A stretch of 64,000 nucleotides of DNA from Rhynchopus sp. YZ270_cl-10 (GCA_964035575.1 OZ037846.1:1676106-1740105); one strand, 5' to 3'. Counted from the first letter of the stretch, positions 1 to 12,800 are shown. Numbers and translations: made by a program. Notes: generated by a model from the letters alone, not told the origin.

Positions 1-578
1 TGGGGACCGGTTTTTCCCCCGCCCTTTTCGCGTCTTTTTTGTGTGACTTGTATGCCCTTTTTCCGGGTTTTTGCGCTTTGCGCGCGCCTCCCTGACAAAA
101 TTGAGAAGCACCTTGGAAATTCGACCCAATTGAACACAATCTGGGTCACATGGGTGGATGGGATTTTAGACAATATCCACACCCCGATCAACTAATCATA
201 AAGGGTGCGAGTTGACCTCCGTAACCCTCTCACGGAGACGAGAGCGAGGTCGATGTCGCCATACGTCGGGGCGCCACGGTCTCATCCACACAAAGTATTA
301 TTTTCGGGATCCTCTGAGCCGCTGTGGACACCAAACGCAGTGGAGAAGGCGGGGAAAAAATGCGGGAAAAAAATCGAGTTCGCCCGAATCTGGGGACGGG
401 GACGCATTTAGAGAAAGGCATGTGAACACGATTTCACTTTATTTTAATCAGTGGTTGTTTCACGGGGTTGCACCACTAGGGCTGGGAGGGGGATGGTAGA
501 ATCCGTGCGCACATGTTGGGAGGAAAAGTTACTTGTGTCTCTTTGTATCAAATTTTAGTGTTGCATTGAAGCATCCAT
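1..578. other. Unassigned intergenic sequence
   Basis: I see no gene, RNA or repeat structure that I can support here. Short overlapping reading frames on both strands lack any recognisable motif, and their amino-acid composition does not resemble the confirmed genes of the window. Confidence 0.5.
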
Positions 579-781
579 ACCATAGTACCATAGTACCATA
601 GTACCATAGTACCATAGTACCATAGTACCATAGTACCATAGTACCATAGTACCATAGTACCATAGTACCATAGTACCATAGTACCATAGTACCATAGTAC
701 CATAGTACCATAGTACCATAGTACCATAGTACCATAGTACCATAGTACCATAGTACCATAGTACCATAGTACCATAGTACA
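579..781. repeat. 8-bp microsatellite ACCATAGT
   Basis: About 25 uninterrupted copies of ACCATAGT. Because 8 is not a multiple of 3, every open frame through it reads as the same 8-residue periodic peptide; the apparent proteins here are artefacts. Confidence 0.97.
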
Positions 782-861
782 TGACAAGGTCGTTGTGCAT
801 GAAGTGTGGGACATAAAACGTCGGGACGGTACGTGGCCAATAGCTCACCTTTCACATCAGC

Positions 862-1008
862 AGCGATGCGACGTACGATTCTGTAACGAAGGAGCACTTT
901 GATTGCGTGGTGATGCTGGCCAGCAACAAGCGGACGCAGGACAGGATCCGAGCGTTCTGCTTGCAGGACAAAGAGCTGCGCGAGGAGTTCGACACAGCGC
1001 CAACGTAG
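862..1008 (+). pseudogene. Possible C-terminal coding remnant between two microsatellites
   Basis: Reading + strand from 862 gives 48 residues ending at a TAG at 1006-1008. The peptide is rich in charged residues (for example TKEHFDCVVMLASNKRTQDR) and uses GC-rich third positions like the real genes here. There is no in-frame start codon before a stop at 841, and the piece is bounded on both sides by microsatellite arrays, so if real it is a fragment. The minus strand is also open across this stretch. I do not recognise the family. Confidence 0.25.
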
Positions 1009-1027
1009 GGCGTTGACCTCTTCCTTC

Positions 1028-1160
1028 GTACACAGTACACAGTACACAGTACACAGTACACAGTACACAGTACACAGTACACAGTACACAGTACACAGTA
1101 CACAGTACACAGTACACAGTACACAGTACACAGTACACAGTACACAGTACACAGTACACA
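1028..1160. repeat. 7-bp microsatellite TACACAG (first of three loci)
   Basis: About 19 perfect copies of TACACAG. Its complement is the same heptamer that forms the larger arrays at 16665-17102 and 26521-26913, but here the C/A-rich strand is on top. Confidence 0.97.
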
Positions 1161-1705
1161 AACCACCACTAAAAAAACAAAAAAAGTGAAATCGTGTTGT
1201 CATCGTGCGTCATCGTGCACAATCATGTGTCATCGCCCCCTACCCCGTAGCCCAGGAAACGCTGCAAGTTTTTTCCGGAATTTTGGATTTTCACCCTAAT
1301 ACCCTGGTGTGGGGACGAAAATCAAAAAAAAAAGTCAAAAGCGCAAAAAACGGCAAAAAACGGCATTTTTGCCCAATTTCACCCAATTACGCCCAGTTAC
1401 AGCCCAATTACACCCAATTACAGCCCACCGACACCCGGAAAAAACGGTACAATATTTTGTTGCGTTTTCTTAGGTCAGGCCCAGGTAAACTATGCCACAC
1501 TTACGTGTGCCGTCTGTATTTCAGTTATGCGGGACTATTCTGTTTAGTCCCTTAGAGTGTGAAGCCCCTCTGTCGGTACAGCAGGGACAGCAGGGCAGCA
1601 GGCAACGAAGAATGTATCCCAATTTTTTTGAAGGTGTGTGTTCACGGGAGACACATTCATCTTGCAAGTTTTTTTCTTTTTGCGCGAAAAAATATATTTT
1701 TGTTT
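1161..1705. other. Intergenic sequence with a short degenerate tandem repeat
   Basis: The only structure I see is a short run of 11-13 bp units of the type CCCAATTACA around 1372-1427. No coding region is supported. Confidence 0.5.
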
Positions 1706-2384
1706 CTCTTTGGTCGTCCAGATTGTTGTAAAAACGCACACTTTTTTTTGAGGTGAAGACAGCAATCAACGTCAGCCAAAAACTACTTATCTTAATCTTG
1801 CTACACACTAAGGGAAAGATGTCCTCCCTTCCACAATTAGAACCTTCTTTGAGAGTGTTTTTCCAGTGAAGACTGTCTGAAGGGCAGCTGCACTCAACAG
1901 ATTATCAAAAAAAGGAGAAAAATAATTAGTGGAGCTCATCCTCGGGTGTCTACATGATACAACCACGACACAAGAGGAGCTGATGGACGCCTCCAGCTTT
2001 CTTTGTACTTAATGGTTCGGTCAGCAACCCAGTTGCCCAGGGTTCTCCCGTAGTTCAACCACAGGTTTCCCGTGGACCGCTGACCTGCACCAATTAACCA
2101 AATTATGGGTTTTATGTTTATGTACTTGTACTGTTTGCGGAAAACAACAAGGAAGGGAAAGCAACGTGCAAGAGGCAATGTCTGCATGGACGTGCGTTGT
2201 GATGACATGCTCTATGAGTCACACTATCCGCACGACCAGGTTCCCATCCACGAAACTTCTTGATTCATTTGTTGCTTTCTTATCATGATTTGTGTCGCGT
2301 TGTGTTGGTCACGTGTTGGGTAAAAAATACTGTGTTCTTTTCTCTTTTCCATGTTTCTTTGTCACGATGTACGGTGTGGATAGG
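1706..2384 (+). repeat. Segmental duplication, copy 1 (5' flank of gene A)
   Basis: Nearly identical to 17418-18077 in the same orientation, with a few small indels (for example CACACTAAG against AAG near 1803). It lies immediately upstream of surface-protein gene A, so it may contain that gene's promoter or leader region. Both copies encode an identical 90-codon minus-strand open frame, which I take to be chance because it has no motif. Confidence 0.9.
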
Positions 2385-2470
2385 TTTTGCGACACACACT
2401 CTGGTGTTCGTGAGTTCCCTCACGGTGGTGTCGCCTGCACTTATCAGACGTCTCTGCTTCTTTGCATTCC

Positions 2471-2497
2471 TCACCACCACACCACACACCCACGCAG
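2471..2497 (+). promoter_or_regulatory. Candidate 3' splice acceptor before gene A
   Basis: A C/A- and pyrimidine-rich stretch ends in CACGCAG at 2491-2497, nine bases before the chosen ATG. The same arrangement (pyrimidine-rich, CAG, short gap, ATG) precedes the other large genes. It could be a trans-splice or a cis-intron acceptor; the sequence alone cannot tell. Confidence 0.35.
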
Positions 2498-2505
2498 GAG
2501 GACAC

Positions 2506-5500
2506 ATGCACCATGGACACAGGCAGGGCCTCTGGCTGTTCGTGTTCTGGTGCGCGGTGGCGCTCCCAACCAACACCGCCGCCGGTACAATCATGGTCTT
2601 CATGAACAGTGGCAACACACCCCCGGGTGGGAACACGTACAAAGTGGTGATGCGTTCCTATGCTGGTGACGTGTGTACAGCAGGCGACCTGACACCAGGC
2701 ACGGCATCTATGCACACCTTCGTAGCATCGTGTCCGTTCGACCACACAGACGTCATAAGCGTGTTTGTCTACTGCACGTCCTTCGTCACCGCAGACCCCT
2801 ATGAGATAACGAAGATGACCCTCCAAACGAGCACGGGATTCGAAGACTGGAAGACTCTCGAACACACACTCGAATGCGAGCTTGGCAACAGTGCAGCAGA
2901 AATGTGCGAGTGGTATAGAGATGTCTCAGATGTCCCCGCGGGCTCGTCTCTCGCACCCCCAGTTGTGCCTACACCGGCGCCGCCAACACCTGCACCACCG
3001 ACACCAGCTCCACTGACACCAGCACCAGTAACACCTGCACCACCAACACCTGCACCACCAACACCTGCACCGCCAACACCTGCACCACCAACACCTGCAC
3101 CGCCAACACCTGCACCACCGACACCAGCTCCACTGACACCTGCACCAGTAACACCAGCACCACTAACACCTGCACCACTGACATCAGCACCAGTAACACC
3201 TGCACCACCAACACCTGCACCGCCAACACCTGCACCACCAACACCTGCACCGCCAACACCTGCACCACCGACACCAGCTCCACTGACACCTGCACCAGTA
3301 ACACCAGCACCAGTAACACCTGCACCACTGACATCAGCGCCCCCAACACCTGCACCCGCAACACCTGCACCAGTAACAGCACCACCACCGACACCAGCTC
3401 CACTGACACCAGCACCAGTAACACCTGCGCCGCCAACACCTGCACCACCAACACCTGCACCAGTAACAGCACCACCACCGACACCAGCTCCACTGACACC
3501 AGCACCAGTAACACCAGCACCACCAACACCTGCACCCGCAACACCTGCACCACTGACATCAGCGCCCCCAACACCAGCACCACCAACACCTGCACCCGCA
3601 ACACCTGCACCACTGACATCAGCGCCCCCAACACCTGCACCACCGACACCAGCTCCACTGACACCAGTACCAGTAACACCAGCACCACCAACACCTGCAC
3701 CAGTAACAGAAGCTCCCCCAACACCTGCACTACCGACACCAACTCCACCAACGCCTGCACCCGCAACACCAGCACCAGCAACAGCAGCACCACGGACACC
3801 AGCGCCCCCAACACCTGCACCAGTCACACCAGCTCCACTGACACCAGCACCAGTAACAGCAGCACCACTGACACTTGTACCACCAACATCTGCACAACGG
3901 ACACCCTCACCACCGACACCTGCACCACCATCACCTGCACCTCTGACACGCTCTCTGTCACCGCCAACACCCACGCCCCCAGACAAGGCTACGCTTTTTC
4001 CACTGTCACCAGCACCTGCAACAGCACTACGATCTACACCAAAACCGCAAGGACCTGCCTTGGTATCTCCATCGCCTGCACAGGTGCCCACATTACCACC
4101 ACAGTCACCTCCGACACCAGCCCCGCTGACACTCCTCCCCGTCTCTACCGCGCCGCCGACGTTAACACCGCTAAGCGCTTTCCGTTCAACGCTTGCACCG
4201 TCGCCTGCGGGCCCTACTCCGTCCACGGAGACACAGGGCACGGTGGTGCCCTCCTTAGTGACTGTCGCACCGGCTGCACAGACAGAAGCACCACAGATGG
4301 CCGCGCTAAACGTTACCGATGTGACGAACCGAGGAGTTGTGACTGGTACCGCTGTCGTCTCCAGTACTGTAGCACTGTTCAGCACTAGCGCCGCAGGCCT
4401 TGCAGGCAGCCTGCTCATCACAACAGAGGAGTGCAAGATCTACGGAGACACGAAACACTACCCACGCGCACTGCACCCAACACAGCTCAAGATTGCCGGC
4501 CTGGAGGCGGCCGGGATGGTGGTGGGGAACCTTGCCCTGGCTCTAACCTTCTTCGCGGGACACGCAGTGGTGTGTGAGGTTGCGCGTCTGGTGCAGGGTG
4601 GGGCCCAGGCGCGCAATGCCGATGGGGCAAGGGGCCGTCACCCGGAGCATGCGCGCCTGGGCTTCCCTGGACTGCCTGCGATGGTGTTCTTTATCCTCTT
4701 CCAAGGGTCGTCTGTCGGAAGCCTGCAGCTGCTGTACAGCAGTGAGACGTCAACGATGCGCATGATAGGCTGCTTCGCAGTGATGCTCTGCTTGGCGATG
4801 CCAGTTGCAATTTTTGTTGCGCTGATGAAGGCACCCGTGCACTCGACAGTGGTGAAGGACCCCCGCACTGCAGGCTTCGGGAAGTGGAAGCGCCGTGTGC
4901 TTCACTTTGTGATTGGCGAAGGCGAGTGGGTGTACCTCTCGCCTGTGATGTGGACGCTGCGCTACTCGGCCGTGATCCGCTCCTACCGCCTTGGCTGCCT
5001 CTGGTACCACTTCCTGCAGTACGCATCGATGTTCGCTGTCGCTGCGATCCAGGCCTTCACCCCCACAAGCTACATCGCGTGTGGACACATCAAACTCGCG
5101 TCCTTCTGCGTCATCTTCATTATGCTTGTTGTGCTGGTCAAGGCGAAGCCGTACGCGCGGAGACGTGACTTGATCATTGACGGCACGGTCATGACGTTCC
5201 AGTGCGTGGCGCTGATCTTCATGGCTGTGGGGTACTACAGGGAGAAGCCGCAGGACCTGCTGTTCCAGGGTGCAACGGTGCTGCTGGTCCTGGGCATTGT
5301 GTGCATCTTGGTGAAGATGTTTCTGTCTCTTGTGTCTGAACTCTATGTGTTCTGCACAGGCAGACGTTCATACCTGCAGGGGATTGCGAGGCACCTGCTG
5401 AAGGACACTGACCTGGAGAGCCTTGTTGCATCCGACGAGGCACTGAGCGACGAGGATGTGGGCATGGATGCGGGTGTGGAGCTGCTGCGTCTGCCGCCCA

Positions 5501-5985
5501 AGCAGAGGCGTGGCCGTCCCCCCTCACACCACACGCTGTCGGACACACTGCTGCCGAGGGACGACACGAGCAACTATGCCATGTCTGACGCAGGGTCGGA
5601 GTTCTCTGCACTGAACGTGACGATCGGGCGCACCGAAAGCAACCTCTCGCGCGAGGGTGCAGTGTCACCAGCTATACTACCGCTCTCCTTGGCGAAGACG
5701 ACGAGCTCTCTCAGCAACAGGGGTCTCACACGTCCACCTGTGAGCGGGAGCCCTGCACCCATCGGCCTTGCAGACACGCCCATGGAAGACGCGCTCGGGG
5801 GAGGGCGACGCCGTGCACCAAGCCACACCTTAGCCAGCACGCATGCAGGCTCCTCTAGCGACGTGCGTGATGTCATGGGCCGTGGGCGACGACGGCGCAG
5901 CTCCCTCGTCGCTTTCGAACGCACGACAAGTGGGCTCATCCGTACACCGGACACCATTGCACGCGGCATCAGCTTCAGTACATGA
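2506..5985 (+). CDS. Surface protein A: Cys-rich ectodomain, Pro-rich stalk, 7-8 TM domain
   Basis: Encodes 1159 residues from the ATG at 2506. That start is chosen because it opens a signal peptide (about residues 1-25, ending near NTAAG) and follows the CAG acceptor by eight bases; the longer upstream frame lacks any motif. Residues about 26-147 form a small Cys-containing ectodomain homologous to that of gene C (shared features include VYCTSF-like and AAEMCEW-like motifs). Residues about 148-590 are a TPAP-type Pro/Thr stalk. Residues about 615-952 hold 7-8 hydrophobic helices, including the block around [16 protein letters not shown]. The last 200 residues are Ser/Arg-rich and probably cytoplasmic. 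Function is unknown; surface adhesion or sensing is an inference. The family is not one I can name, but genes B and C share the membrane domain. Confidence 0.88.
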   Translation: MHHGHRQGLWLFVFWCAVALPTNTAAGTIMVFMNSGNTPPGGNTYKVVMRSYAGDVCTAGDLTPGTASMHTFVASCPFDHTDVISVFVYCTSFVTADPYEITKMTLQTSTGFEDWKTLEHTLECELGNSAAEMCEWYRDVSDVPAGSSLAPPVVPTPAPPTPAPPTPAPLTPAPVTPAPPTPAPPTPAPPTPAPPTPAPPTPAPPTPAPLTPAPVTPAPLTPAPLTSAPVTPAPPTPAPPTPAPPTPAPPTPAPPTPAPLTPAPVTPAPVTPAPLTSAPPTPAPATPAPVTAPPPTPAPLTPAPVTPAPPTPAPPTPAPVTAPPPTPAPLTPAPVTPAPPTPAPATPAPLTSAPPTPAPPTPAPATPAPLTSAPPTPAPPTPAPLTPVPVTPAPPTPAPVTEAPPTPALPTPTPPTPAPATPAPATAAPRTPAPPTPAPVTPAPLTPAPVTAAPLTLVPPTSAQRTPSPPTPAPPSPAPLTRSLSPPTPTPPDKATLFPLSPAPATALRSTPKPQGPALVSPSPAQVPTLPPQSPPTPAPLTLLPVSTAPPTLTPLSAFRSTLAPSPAGPTPSTETQGTVVPSLVTVAPAAQTEAPQMAALNVTDVTNRGVVTGTAVVSSTVALFSTSAAGLAGSLLITTEECKIYGDTKHYPRALHPTQLKIAGLEAAGMVVGNLALALTFFAGHAVVCEVARLVQGGAQARNADGARGRHPEHARLGFPGLPAMVFFILFQGSSVGSLQLLYSSETSTMRMIGCFAVMLCLAMPVAIFVALMKAPVHSTVVKDPRTAGFGKWKRRVLHFVIGEGEWVYLSPVMWTLRYSAVIRSYRLGCLWYHFLQYASMFAVAAIQAFTPTSYIACGHIKLASFCVIFIMLVVLVKAKPYARRRDLIIDGTVMTFQCVALIFMAVGYYREKPQDLLFQGATVLLVLGIVCILVKMFLSLVSELYVFCTGRRSYLQGIARHLLKDTDLESLVASDEALSDEDVGMDAGVELLRLPPKQRRGRPPSHHTLSDTLLPRDDTSNYAMSDAGSEFSALNVTIGRTESNLSREGAVSPAILPLSLAKTTSSLSNRGLTRPPVSGSPAPIGLADTPMEDALGGGRRRAPSHTLASTHAGSSSDVRDVMGRGRRRRSSLVAFERTTSGLIRTPDTIARGISFST
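2950..4230 (+). repeat. Coding 12-bp minisatellite (Thr-Pro-Ala-Pro stalk of gene A)
   Basis: About 1.3 kb of imperfect 12-bp units (ACACCTGCACCA type) encodes TPAP with T/V/L/S substitutions. Units become more divergent toward the 3' end. The stalk is probably extended and O-glycosylatable because Thr and Pro alternate with Ala; that is an inference from composition. Confidence 0.93.
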
Positions 5986-6090
5986 AAGTGAACACCGCAT
6001 CTGGGAGGTAGGAAGGCGTGCACAGAGTGCCTTTGGACGTACATTTGAACCGTTTCCACCAAAAACCCCTTTGGTGCTTTGGTGCGGAAC

Positions 6091-6217
6091 TTTACGGTAC
6101 GGGCAAGCCATTAGGTTTCTTTTTTACACCTTTTGTTGTTGGCTGCAGGGTACTTGTGTTTTCATCCGGATGGCTGGCGTCGTACGTGGGTCAGTCGGTG
6201 GTGCCTGCATCAATAAC
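6091..6217 (+). repeat. Dispersed direct repeat in 3' flank of gene A (copy 1)
   Basis: About 125 bp matching 20464-20589 in the same orientation with scattered substitutions; both copies share TACGGTACGGGCA at the left and GTACGTGGGTCAGTCGG in the middle. It lies about 100 bp after the gene A stop codon. The second copy is fused to an inverted block, so the two neighbourhoods have exchanged sequence. Confidence 0.8.
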
Positions 6218-6403
6218 TCAAGTTTTTTTGATTAGTTTTAGTTCAGATTTTGATTTTTATAAGACATGTATGCATTTCTAAGGAAATTTTTCAGTATCCA
6301 CGAGTCGTCTTTTTCCCTCCCGTGCTCCCCATCTCACTCACACACACTACATCTTCATCAGGAAAATTGTCAAAATTCTTTCGTTCAACATTGTGAGCAG
6401 CGT

Positions 6404-7352
6404 TTCAGGCCTAATGCTAACTTTGGGGGAGGGGGGAAAAAAGTGAACCGACGGAAAAAAAAAAAAAAAAACGAAAAAAAAAAATTCCCTCCGGGAAGGG
6501 GTCCAGGGTTTTCGCTTATCTTCATGAAAAAAATTTTCCCCAAAATCGTGAAGATATGTCCAAAAAGGGGTCAAAAAAAAATTTTCCGCGCTCCGCGCGA
6601 AAAGGTCCGTTCATTTCGCGTAAATACGTGATGACGTGGGATGGTAACGTACATCAAGAACCAAACCAACCCTTTTCTTACGTTTTTCCACGTCAAGCCC
6701 TCGCATTAGGTTCTCTCTAGTGAACGAAACCTTCCCTCAGGACAAGAAGAAACGGCGGTTGATATCAAAACTTTCTGGCGAAGCCACGGTACGCAACATT
6801 TCAAAATTTGTGACCTAAAACCGAACATTTTTACAGCCAAACTATGGTAGAGGTCTGTGGGCTGCCAGTTTTTGAGCTGCGACGCAGGCGCACGGTAGGC
6901 TACTTTTTTAATTTTTGCTGGCAAGGGGGGTGCATCATTGAGTCCCTGAAACAAGTCTCCATCGTCACCGCCACCGCCATCGCAATCGCCATCTTCGCTT
7001 TCCTCTTTAACATCAACAGATGCAACACTGCTCTCTGTATCTTCAGAGATCAGAACTTCTCCAACACTCGATGTCTCGTCGACTGACAGACCCTCCTCCT
7101 CCTCGAACCCAGTGGTGGGGGCCGCAGTATGCACTGCTGTGTCCTTCTTTTAATCTGCCTTCCTCCTGAAGATGCGGGCGCAGGTGACCACATCTCCAGG
7201 ACCAAGGTAGCCACGGCATACCACAGGCAGAGAACCCCCCATCCCAAAAAACCCCCATTTTTAAGGGTGAACCGACGAACCAACGGATAAATAAAAAAAA
7301 TAATAAATAAAAGTGAACCGACGAACCAACGGTTAGCATTAGGCCTGCAGCG
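6404..7352. mobile_element. Putative inverted-repeat element with an acidic minus-strand frame
   Basis: Left arm 6404-6425 and right arm 7331-7352 carry inverted copies of GTTAGCATTAGGCCTG and its flanks. The motif GTGAACCGACG also occurs just inside both ends, twice in tandem at 7266 and 7313. Inside, on the minus strand at 6706-7134, a 142-codon frame encodes an acidic region (EEEE, ESEDGDCDGGGGDDGD) followed by a Pro/Lys segment. This could be the remnant of an element-encoded protein. I see no catalytic motif and no clear target-site duplication, so the mobile assignment is tentative. Confidence 0.35.
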
Positions 7353-7394
7353 TTTGGTGAATTTAAAAAAAAAAAAAAAAAAAGCAGAAGAAGA

Positions 7395-8194
7395 ACAGGG
7401 AAGTTCCTAAGTGGGACCGAGAACATGAAATTCTGGATTTTAGTTTTTTTTTCCTTTTTTTTTTTCCTTTTTTCCTTGGGGGGCTTTCTTGTGGTTTCTG
7501 GTGGGTTTCACTGTAGGTGACACACCACCAGTGTGGTGAAATGGTCGAAACTCTCAAAAGCAAGAGTTTTCAGGGGGCAAGAAAAAAAAAATTGACACCA
7601 AAATCCTGCACCATCCAGGGCTGTATCCCCAAAATTTTTTGCCTGCGGCGCCATTTATATTATTTTTTGCTCCGCAAAAAGAGAAGTGCAAACGCCTCAC
7701 CATTCATCGGCGGAAGCACTGGTTCCACGGGTTATCGAACCCCAGAGAGCACTTCATTGGCATGCACACGGTTACCACGAGGGAGCGTATGCCGGTACAA
7801 AATCACTGCCCCATCCAAATAATATTCCCAACGTCTTTGGGGATCCCCTTGCATTTTGCAGCCAAAATGCAACTAGACCAAAGCTGCAAAAAGTTCCGCG
7901 CGCGTGTAGCGCGCCCGGGGTTGGGACTCCTTTTTGAATTTCGAGGGGCGGTTAAAGTGGGCCCAGAATCACAGTTCTGACACTCATTTAGCATTGTGAG
8001 CAACGCACTAGTGGTCGTAACCAAAATTTGTATCAATCAAGAATTTGTCCATTTTCTCGAAATGACCCCACTACAGTGAGGGTAGAGCTCGGAAAGCCCG
8101 AAAAAGGGCAAAAAACCCCACCCAAAAAAAGGAAAAAAACGGGAACATAAATCCAGAATTTTGCTGTTTTTTCCGAGAACAAGGGGCAACCCTG
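7395..8194 (+). repeat. Inverted duplication, copy 1
   Basis: About 800 bp whose reverse complement is repeated at 20590-21482 at high identity. It contains the GGCGCCGCAGGCAAAAAA module found at several other places in the window. No coding function is evident; identical open frames in both copies follow from the duplication itself. Confidence 0.88.
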
Positions 8195-9075
8195 AAGAAG
8201 AAGAGAAGTAGATGTATTCATACCAGGAAGCAATGCACCAAACTACACAAAATTTCACTAATATTTTGCCAACTTTTTTTCCTGTGTGTGTACCTGAGTG
8301 TGGGGATGCGTTCAAGAATTAAACTCTTCCCCCCAAACCCCCTTTTTCGTCTTTGTTTTCTTTATTCAAACGGCAAGTGGATGCGTAATAATTTTGCTCT
8401 TTTTCTCCACTTTTTTTCCCCGTCGAAAAACGACAAAAATCACCCAGAGCGAACACACTGGTGTGGAGCGACCTGCCTTGCCTAGTTGTGCCAGCTGAGG
8501 TTTAATCGACTGATGATGCAGCTTTTGTGGCATTTGCACTAGTCAACAATAGCTACTTCATAATTTTAGATTCTATATCTTTAAGTACATTACTTCGTTG
8601 ATTCGCAAAATGTAGATATTTACACACAAAAAAGCTGTATTTTTTATGTTGCGTTGTGAAATGTGTTCACTTTGCACTGACGGGAAACTTCCACAAAGAA
8701 AAATCGCGAAAAAATGTTACACCCCTTTTTTGGCGATTATCAGCACTCTGGGGTTCGCTAACGCACAGAGTGTCGGTGTCTGTCCCAATGCATGAGGAAG
8801 CATTTCTGTTGTGTTTTGTTCTGTTTTATTTGTGTCGTCTCAACTTCAAAAAAAATATTTGGGTAATCAAGCATTGACGAATAGAACTGGAAACGATGGA
8901 TGGTGCGTACCCGCCTAAGGGCTTGGGTTTTTATTCATTTCAGGAATACCATCCCACATATTCTACAGTGAAACTCACAAGCCTTTTGCGGTGCGATAAA
9001 CGAAAGGTTTTCTTTCACTTAGCTGTCACATCCTGAAGTCGTTTTCTATTGTATTGTCCCCGTTCCAGCCCAGGA
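8195..9075. other. Unassigned AT-rich intergenic sequence
   Basis: I see no gene or repeat here that I can support. Confidence 0.5.
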
Positions 9076-9113
9076 GTCACCTCACATAGCAAACGTAGCA
9101 TATGTGAGGTGAC
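9076..9113. other. Perfect 13-bp hairpin
   Basis: GTCACCTCACATA at 9076-9088 is the exact complement of TATGTGAGGTGAC at 9101-9113, with a 12-base loop. It lies 23 bp before the TTTTG array. Its role is unknown. Confidence 0.7.
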
Positions 9114-9135
9114 TGTTTAACTAGTTCGTTCTTCT

Positions 9136-9386
9136 TTTTGTTTTGTTTTGTTTTGTTTTGTTTTGTTTTGTTTTGTTTTGTTTTGTTTTGTTTTGTTTTG
9201 TTTTGTTTTGTTTTGTTTTGTTTTGTTTTGTTTTGTTTTGTTTTGTTTTGTTTTGTTTTGTTTTGTTTTGTTTTGTTTTGTTTTGTTTTGTTTTGTTTTG
9301 TTTTGTTTTGTTTTGTTTTGTTTTGTTTTGTTTTGTTTTGTTTTGTTTTGTTTTGTTTTGTTTTGTTTTGTTTTGTTTTGTTTTGT

Positions 9387-9414
<28 letters not shown>
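9136..9414. repeat. 5-bp microsatellite TTTTG
   Basis: About 56 near-perfect copies of TTTTG. Open frames through it on both strands (FCFVL or KTKQN repeats) are artefacts of the array. Confidence 0.97.
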
Positions 9415-9417
<3 letters not shown>

Positions 9418-9834
9418 GTGTTGTGTTGTTATCATTGCCTTGCGCCACTGAAGGCGTAGGTTCATTGGCAACGTCACTTTTCTTATTTTGTGCGACGCTT
9501 TTTATATTTTTTATTTGCAATTTACACATCTATGATCACGCACACCCAAGTTACCGTACACGAACTAAATCCTCCAGGTTTGAAAAAAAGGATGAATCGG
9601 AGTCTTTTTATTCAGGAAAATTCACAAAAACTGTCACAACGAAGCGGGAGGCAAGGAACACATGTGACATACCAGTTGTCATGTTGTGCCTCGACGATGC
9701 TGCTCTTTGTGGACCTTATGTCTGCTACGTAAGGCAGCACCAGGTTATTGTGGTGTGTGTGTGGCAGGGTTGCGTGCTTGCTGTCTTCCTGAACTGCAAG
9801 TAGACTATTACGAGACGTCTGCTCTTTTTATTGT

Positions 9835-9853
9835 ACAGTATTCCACTACACAG
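9835..9853 (+). promoter_or_regulatory. Candidate 3' splice acceptor before gene B
   Basis: The stretch TACAGTATTCCACTACACAG ends at 9853, 36 bases before the chosen start of gene B, preceded by CTCTTTTTATTG. It matches the acceptor-like leaders of the other large genes, although its pyrimidine tract is shorter. Confidence 0.3.
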
Positions 9854-9889
9854 GTTGGGGGTATTAGGGAGGTTGTGGGGGCGGTTTTA

Positions 9890-12800
9890 ATGCTGCTGAG
9901 TGTGGCTGTGGCATGTACCTGTTACGCTGCGCTGACACCGTGCACTGCCAGCGCGTCGGAGTGCCTCTACCAGCTGACGCTCACGGACCAGCAGAGGTGT
10001 GTCGGGTTCTCGCCTGACGGTGTGTACGTTGCCGCCGGTGGGATGGACCACTTGGTGACTGTGTTCAGCACTGTGGACGGGACGGTGGTCACACAGCTTA
10101 CCCTGACTGCTGATGTGTTTGCGTTGGAGTTTTCGCCAGACGGCACGATGCTGGCTGCAGGAGGTGCTGGGGACACGGTGCATGTGTACGACACAGCAAC
10201 GTGGGTTGCCCTCCGCTCATTCGTGCTGTCGGACCAGGTGTGTGGCCTCTCCTTTGCGGGCGACAGCAGACGACTCGCGGTTGCGTGCAAGAGTGGTGTT
10301 GTTGCTGTGTACGATGCAACAGCAGGCGGTGCCGCTGTGCTCACGTTCACCGGACACACCGACGACGTGAGGGACGTTGCGTTCTCGCCAGACGGAACGC
10401 AGGTCATCAGCGGTGGGAAGGAGAACAAGGCGATTGTGTGGGCAGCAGCCACAGGTGTCGTTGCCTTCTCTGTGTCGGGGGTGAAGGATATTGACAGTGT
10501 CGACTGGTCAGGTGGCCTCCTCGCGACGGGCAACCAGGACGGCTCATCCACTCTGTGGAACGCAGCCACCGGCGCGTCTCTGTACACCTTCGTGGCAAAA
10601 GAGATTGAGGCTGTCGCGTTCTCACCCTCAGGTGCGCAGCTCGCAAGTGTCGGCAAGGACAGCACACTCTTCCTGCTGAACACAGCGACGTACGCAGGGG
10701 AGGGTGCATACTCGGGGCACACAGGCCATATCAAGGCTGTCGCATACTCGCATGACGGCACACGTATTGCCACAGCCGCTGACGACAGCACAGTGCGTGT
10801 GTGGGAGGGGATCGCAGCAACACCTGCACCCCCAACTCCGTCACCACCGACACCTGCACCACCAACACCTGCACCGCCAACACCGTCACCACCAACACCA
10901 GCACCCGCAACACCTGCACCGACAACACCTGCACCCGCAACACCCTCACCAGCAACACCTGCACCACCAACACCTGCACCACCAACGCCTGCACCTTTGT
11001 CACCAGCTCCACCGACACCTGCACCCGCAACACCCTCACCACCAACACCAGCTCCACCGACACCTGCACCACCAACGCCTGCACCCGCAACACCCTCACC
11101 ACCAACACCTGCACCACCAACGCCTGCACCCGCAACACCCTCACCACCAACGCCTGCACCCGCAACACCTGCACCACCAACACCTGCACCACCAACGCCT
11201 GCACCCGCAACACCCTCACCACCAACACCAGCTCCACCGACACCTGCACCACCAACGCCTGCACCCGCAACACCAGCAACACCAACACCAGCACCTTTGT
11301 CACCTGCACCGCCAACACCTGCACCCGCAACACCCTCACCACCAACACCTGCACCCGCAACACCAGCAACACCAACGCCTGCACCTTTGTCACCAGCTCC
11401 ACCAACACCTGCACCCGCAACACCCTCACCACCAACGCCTGCACCCGCAACACCTGCACCACCAACGCCTGCACCTTTGTCACCAGCTCCACCAACACCA
11501 GCACCCGCAACACCTGCACCACCAACGCCTGCACCACCGACACCGGCACCTTTGTCACCAGCTCCACCAACACCTGCACCTGTCACACCTTCACCACAGA
11601 CCCCTTCCCCACCAACACCTGCGCCCGCGACATCATCACCACAGAGACCAGCACTACTGACGCCACATCCACAGACACTGGCCCCTGCAACATCTTCCCC
11701 TGCAACACCAGCACCTGATTCACCTGCTCCATCTATACCTGCGCCGTTGACACCTTTGCCTTCAACTCCGCCACCACCCACACCGTCACCCCCAACCCCA
11801 GTACCACTGACATCTGCACCACTCTCCCCGGCTCCGCAGACACCTGCGCCAACACCGTCACCACTAACACCTTGGCCTCTGTCTCCTGCACCACAAACGT
11901 TGTCTCCACTATCACCTGCAACACGTGTGCCTGTGTCTCCAACTGTTGCGCCTACCACACTGCCAGCTACCCGTTCACCCACGGCCACTGCACTTCCAGC
12001 ACTGCCACCGACACCACCAACAGTGGCACCTGAGGGGAGCGAGACACCTGCGCATGCAAGCGACAGCCCCGTGGACGTCGTGACGCTTGCGCAGAACGAG
12101 TCGCTCGAAGCAGACGTGACGACACGAAGCATTGTGACACAGAGTGTGTCCGACGCTGGCGCCGCCGCACTCCTGAGTGCGAGCGCAGCAGGCCTTGCAG
12201 GCAGCCTGCTGGTGACGACGCAGGAGTGCAAGATCTACGGCGACCGCAGCCACTACCCGCTTGCGCTGCACCCCACACAGATCAGCGTTGCAGGGTCCGA
12301 GGCGGCGGGGATGGTTGTCGGGAACCTGGGCTCCTGCCTGGCCTTCCTGGTCGTGCACTTTGTGGCGTGCAAGCTGGCATCCCTGCTGCAGACCTGTGCA
12401 CTGCGGACGGTGTTCCGCAGTCGGGGCGACGTGCCCTTTGTGGACGACGTGCAGGGCTTCATGCGGTTCCCTGGTGGGCCTGCGCTGCTGTTCCAGGTTC
12501 TGTACCAAGGTGCTGCAGTGGGGTCGTTGCAGCTGGCGTACTCACCGCCGACTGTTATGTTGAACTATTTGGGTGTATGCGCGCTGATCGTGTGTGTAGC
12601 CGTGCCTGTGTACCTGTTTAGAACGTGGGTGCTGGAGAGTGCCGTCTTCGGCACCACAGTGAAGGACCCCCGCACTGCAGGCTACGGGAAGTGGAAGCGC
12701 CGTGTGCTGCACTTCATGCTCGGCCCCAGCGAGTGGGTGTCCCTCACCAAAACCCGCATGTGGACGCTGCGCTACTCGGCCGTGATCCGCTCCTACCGCC

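Noticed and set aside
1936..2208. 90-codon minus-strand gene conserved at 17635-17907
   Set aside because: Its conservation is explained by the 660-bp segmental duplication; there is no motif and no independent evidence of coding.
2799..4436. Large minus-strand frames rich in Gly/Ala/Val opposite the stalks (also 9967-12231 and 21982-23895)
   Set aside because: Shadows of the TPAP-coding minisatellites on the + strand, which is supported by signal peptides, domains and paralogy.
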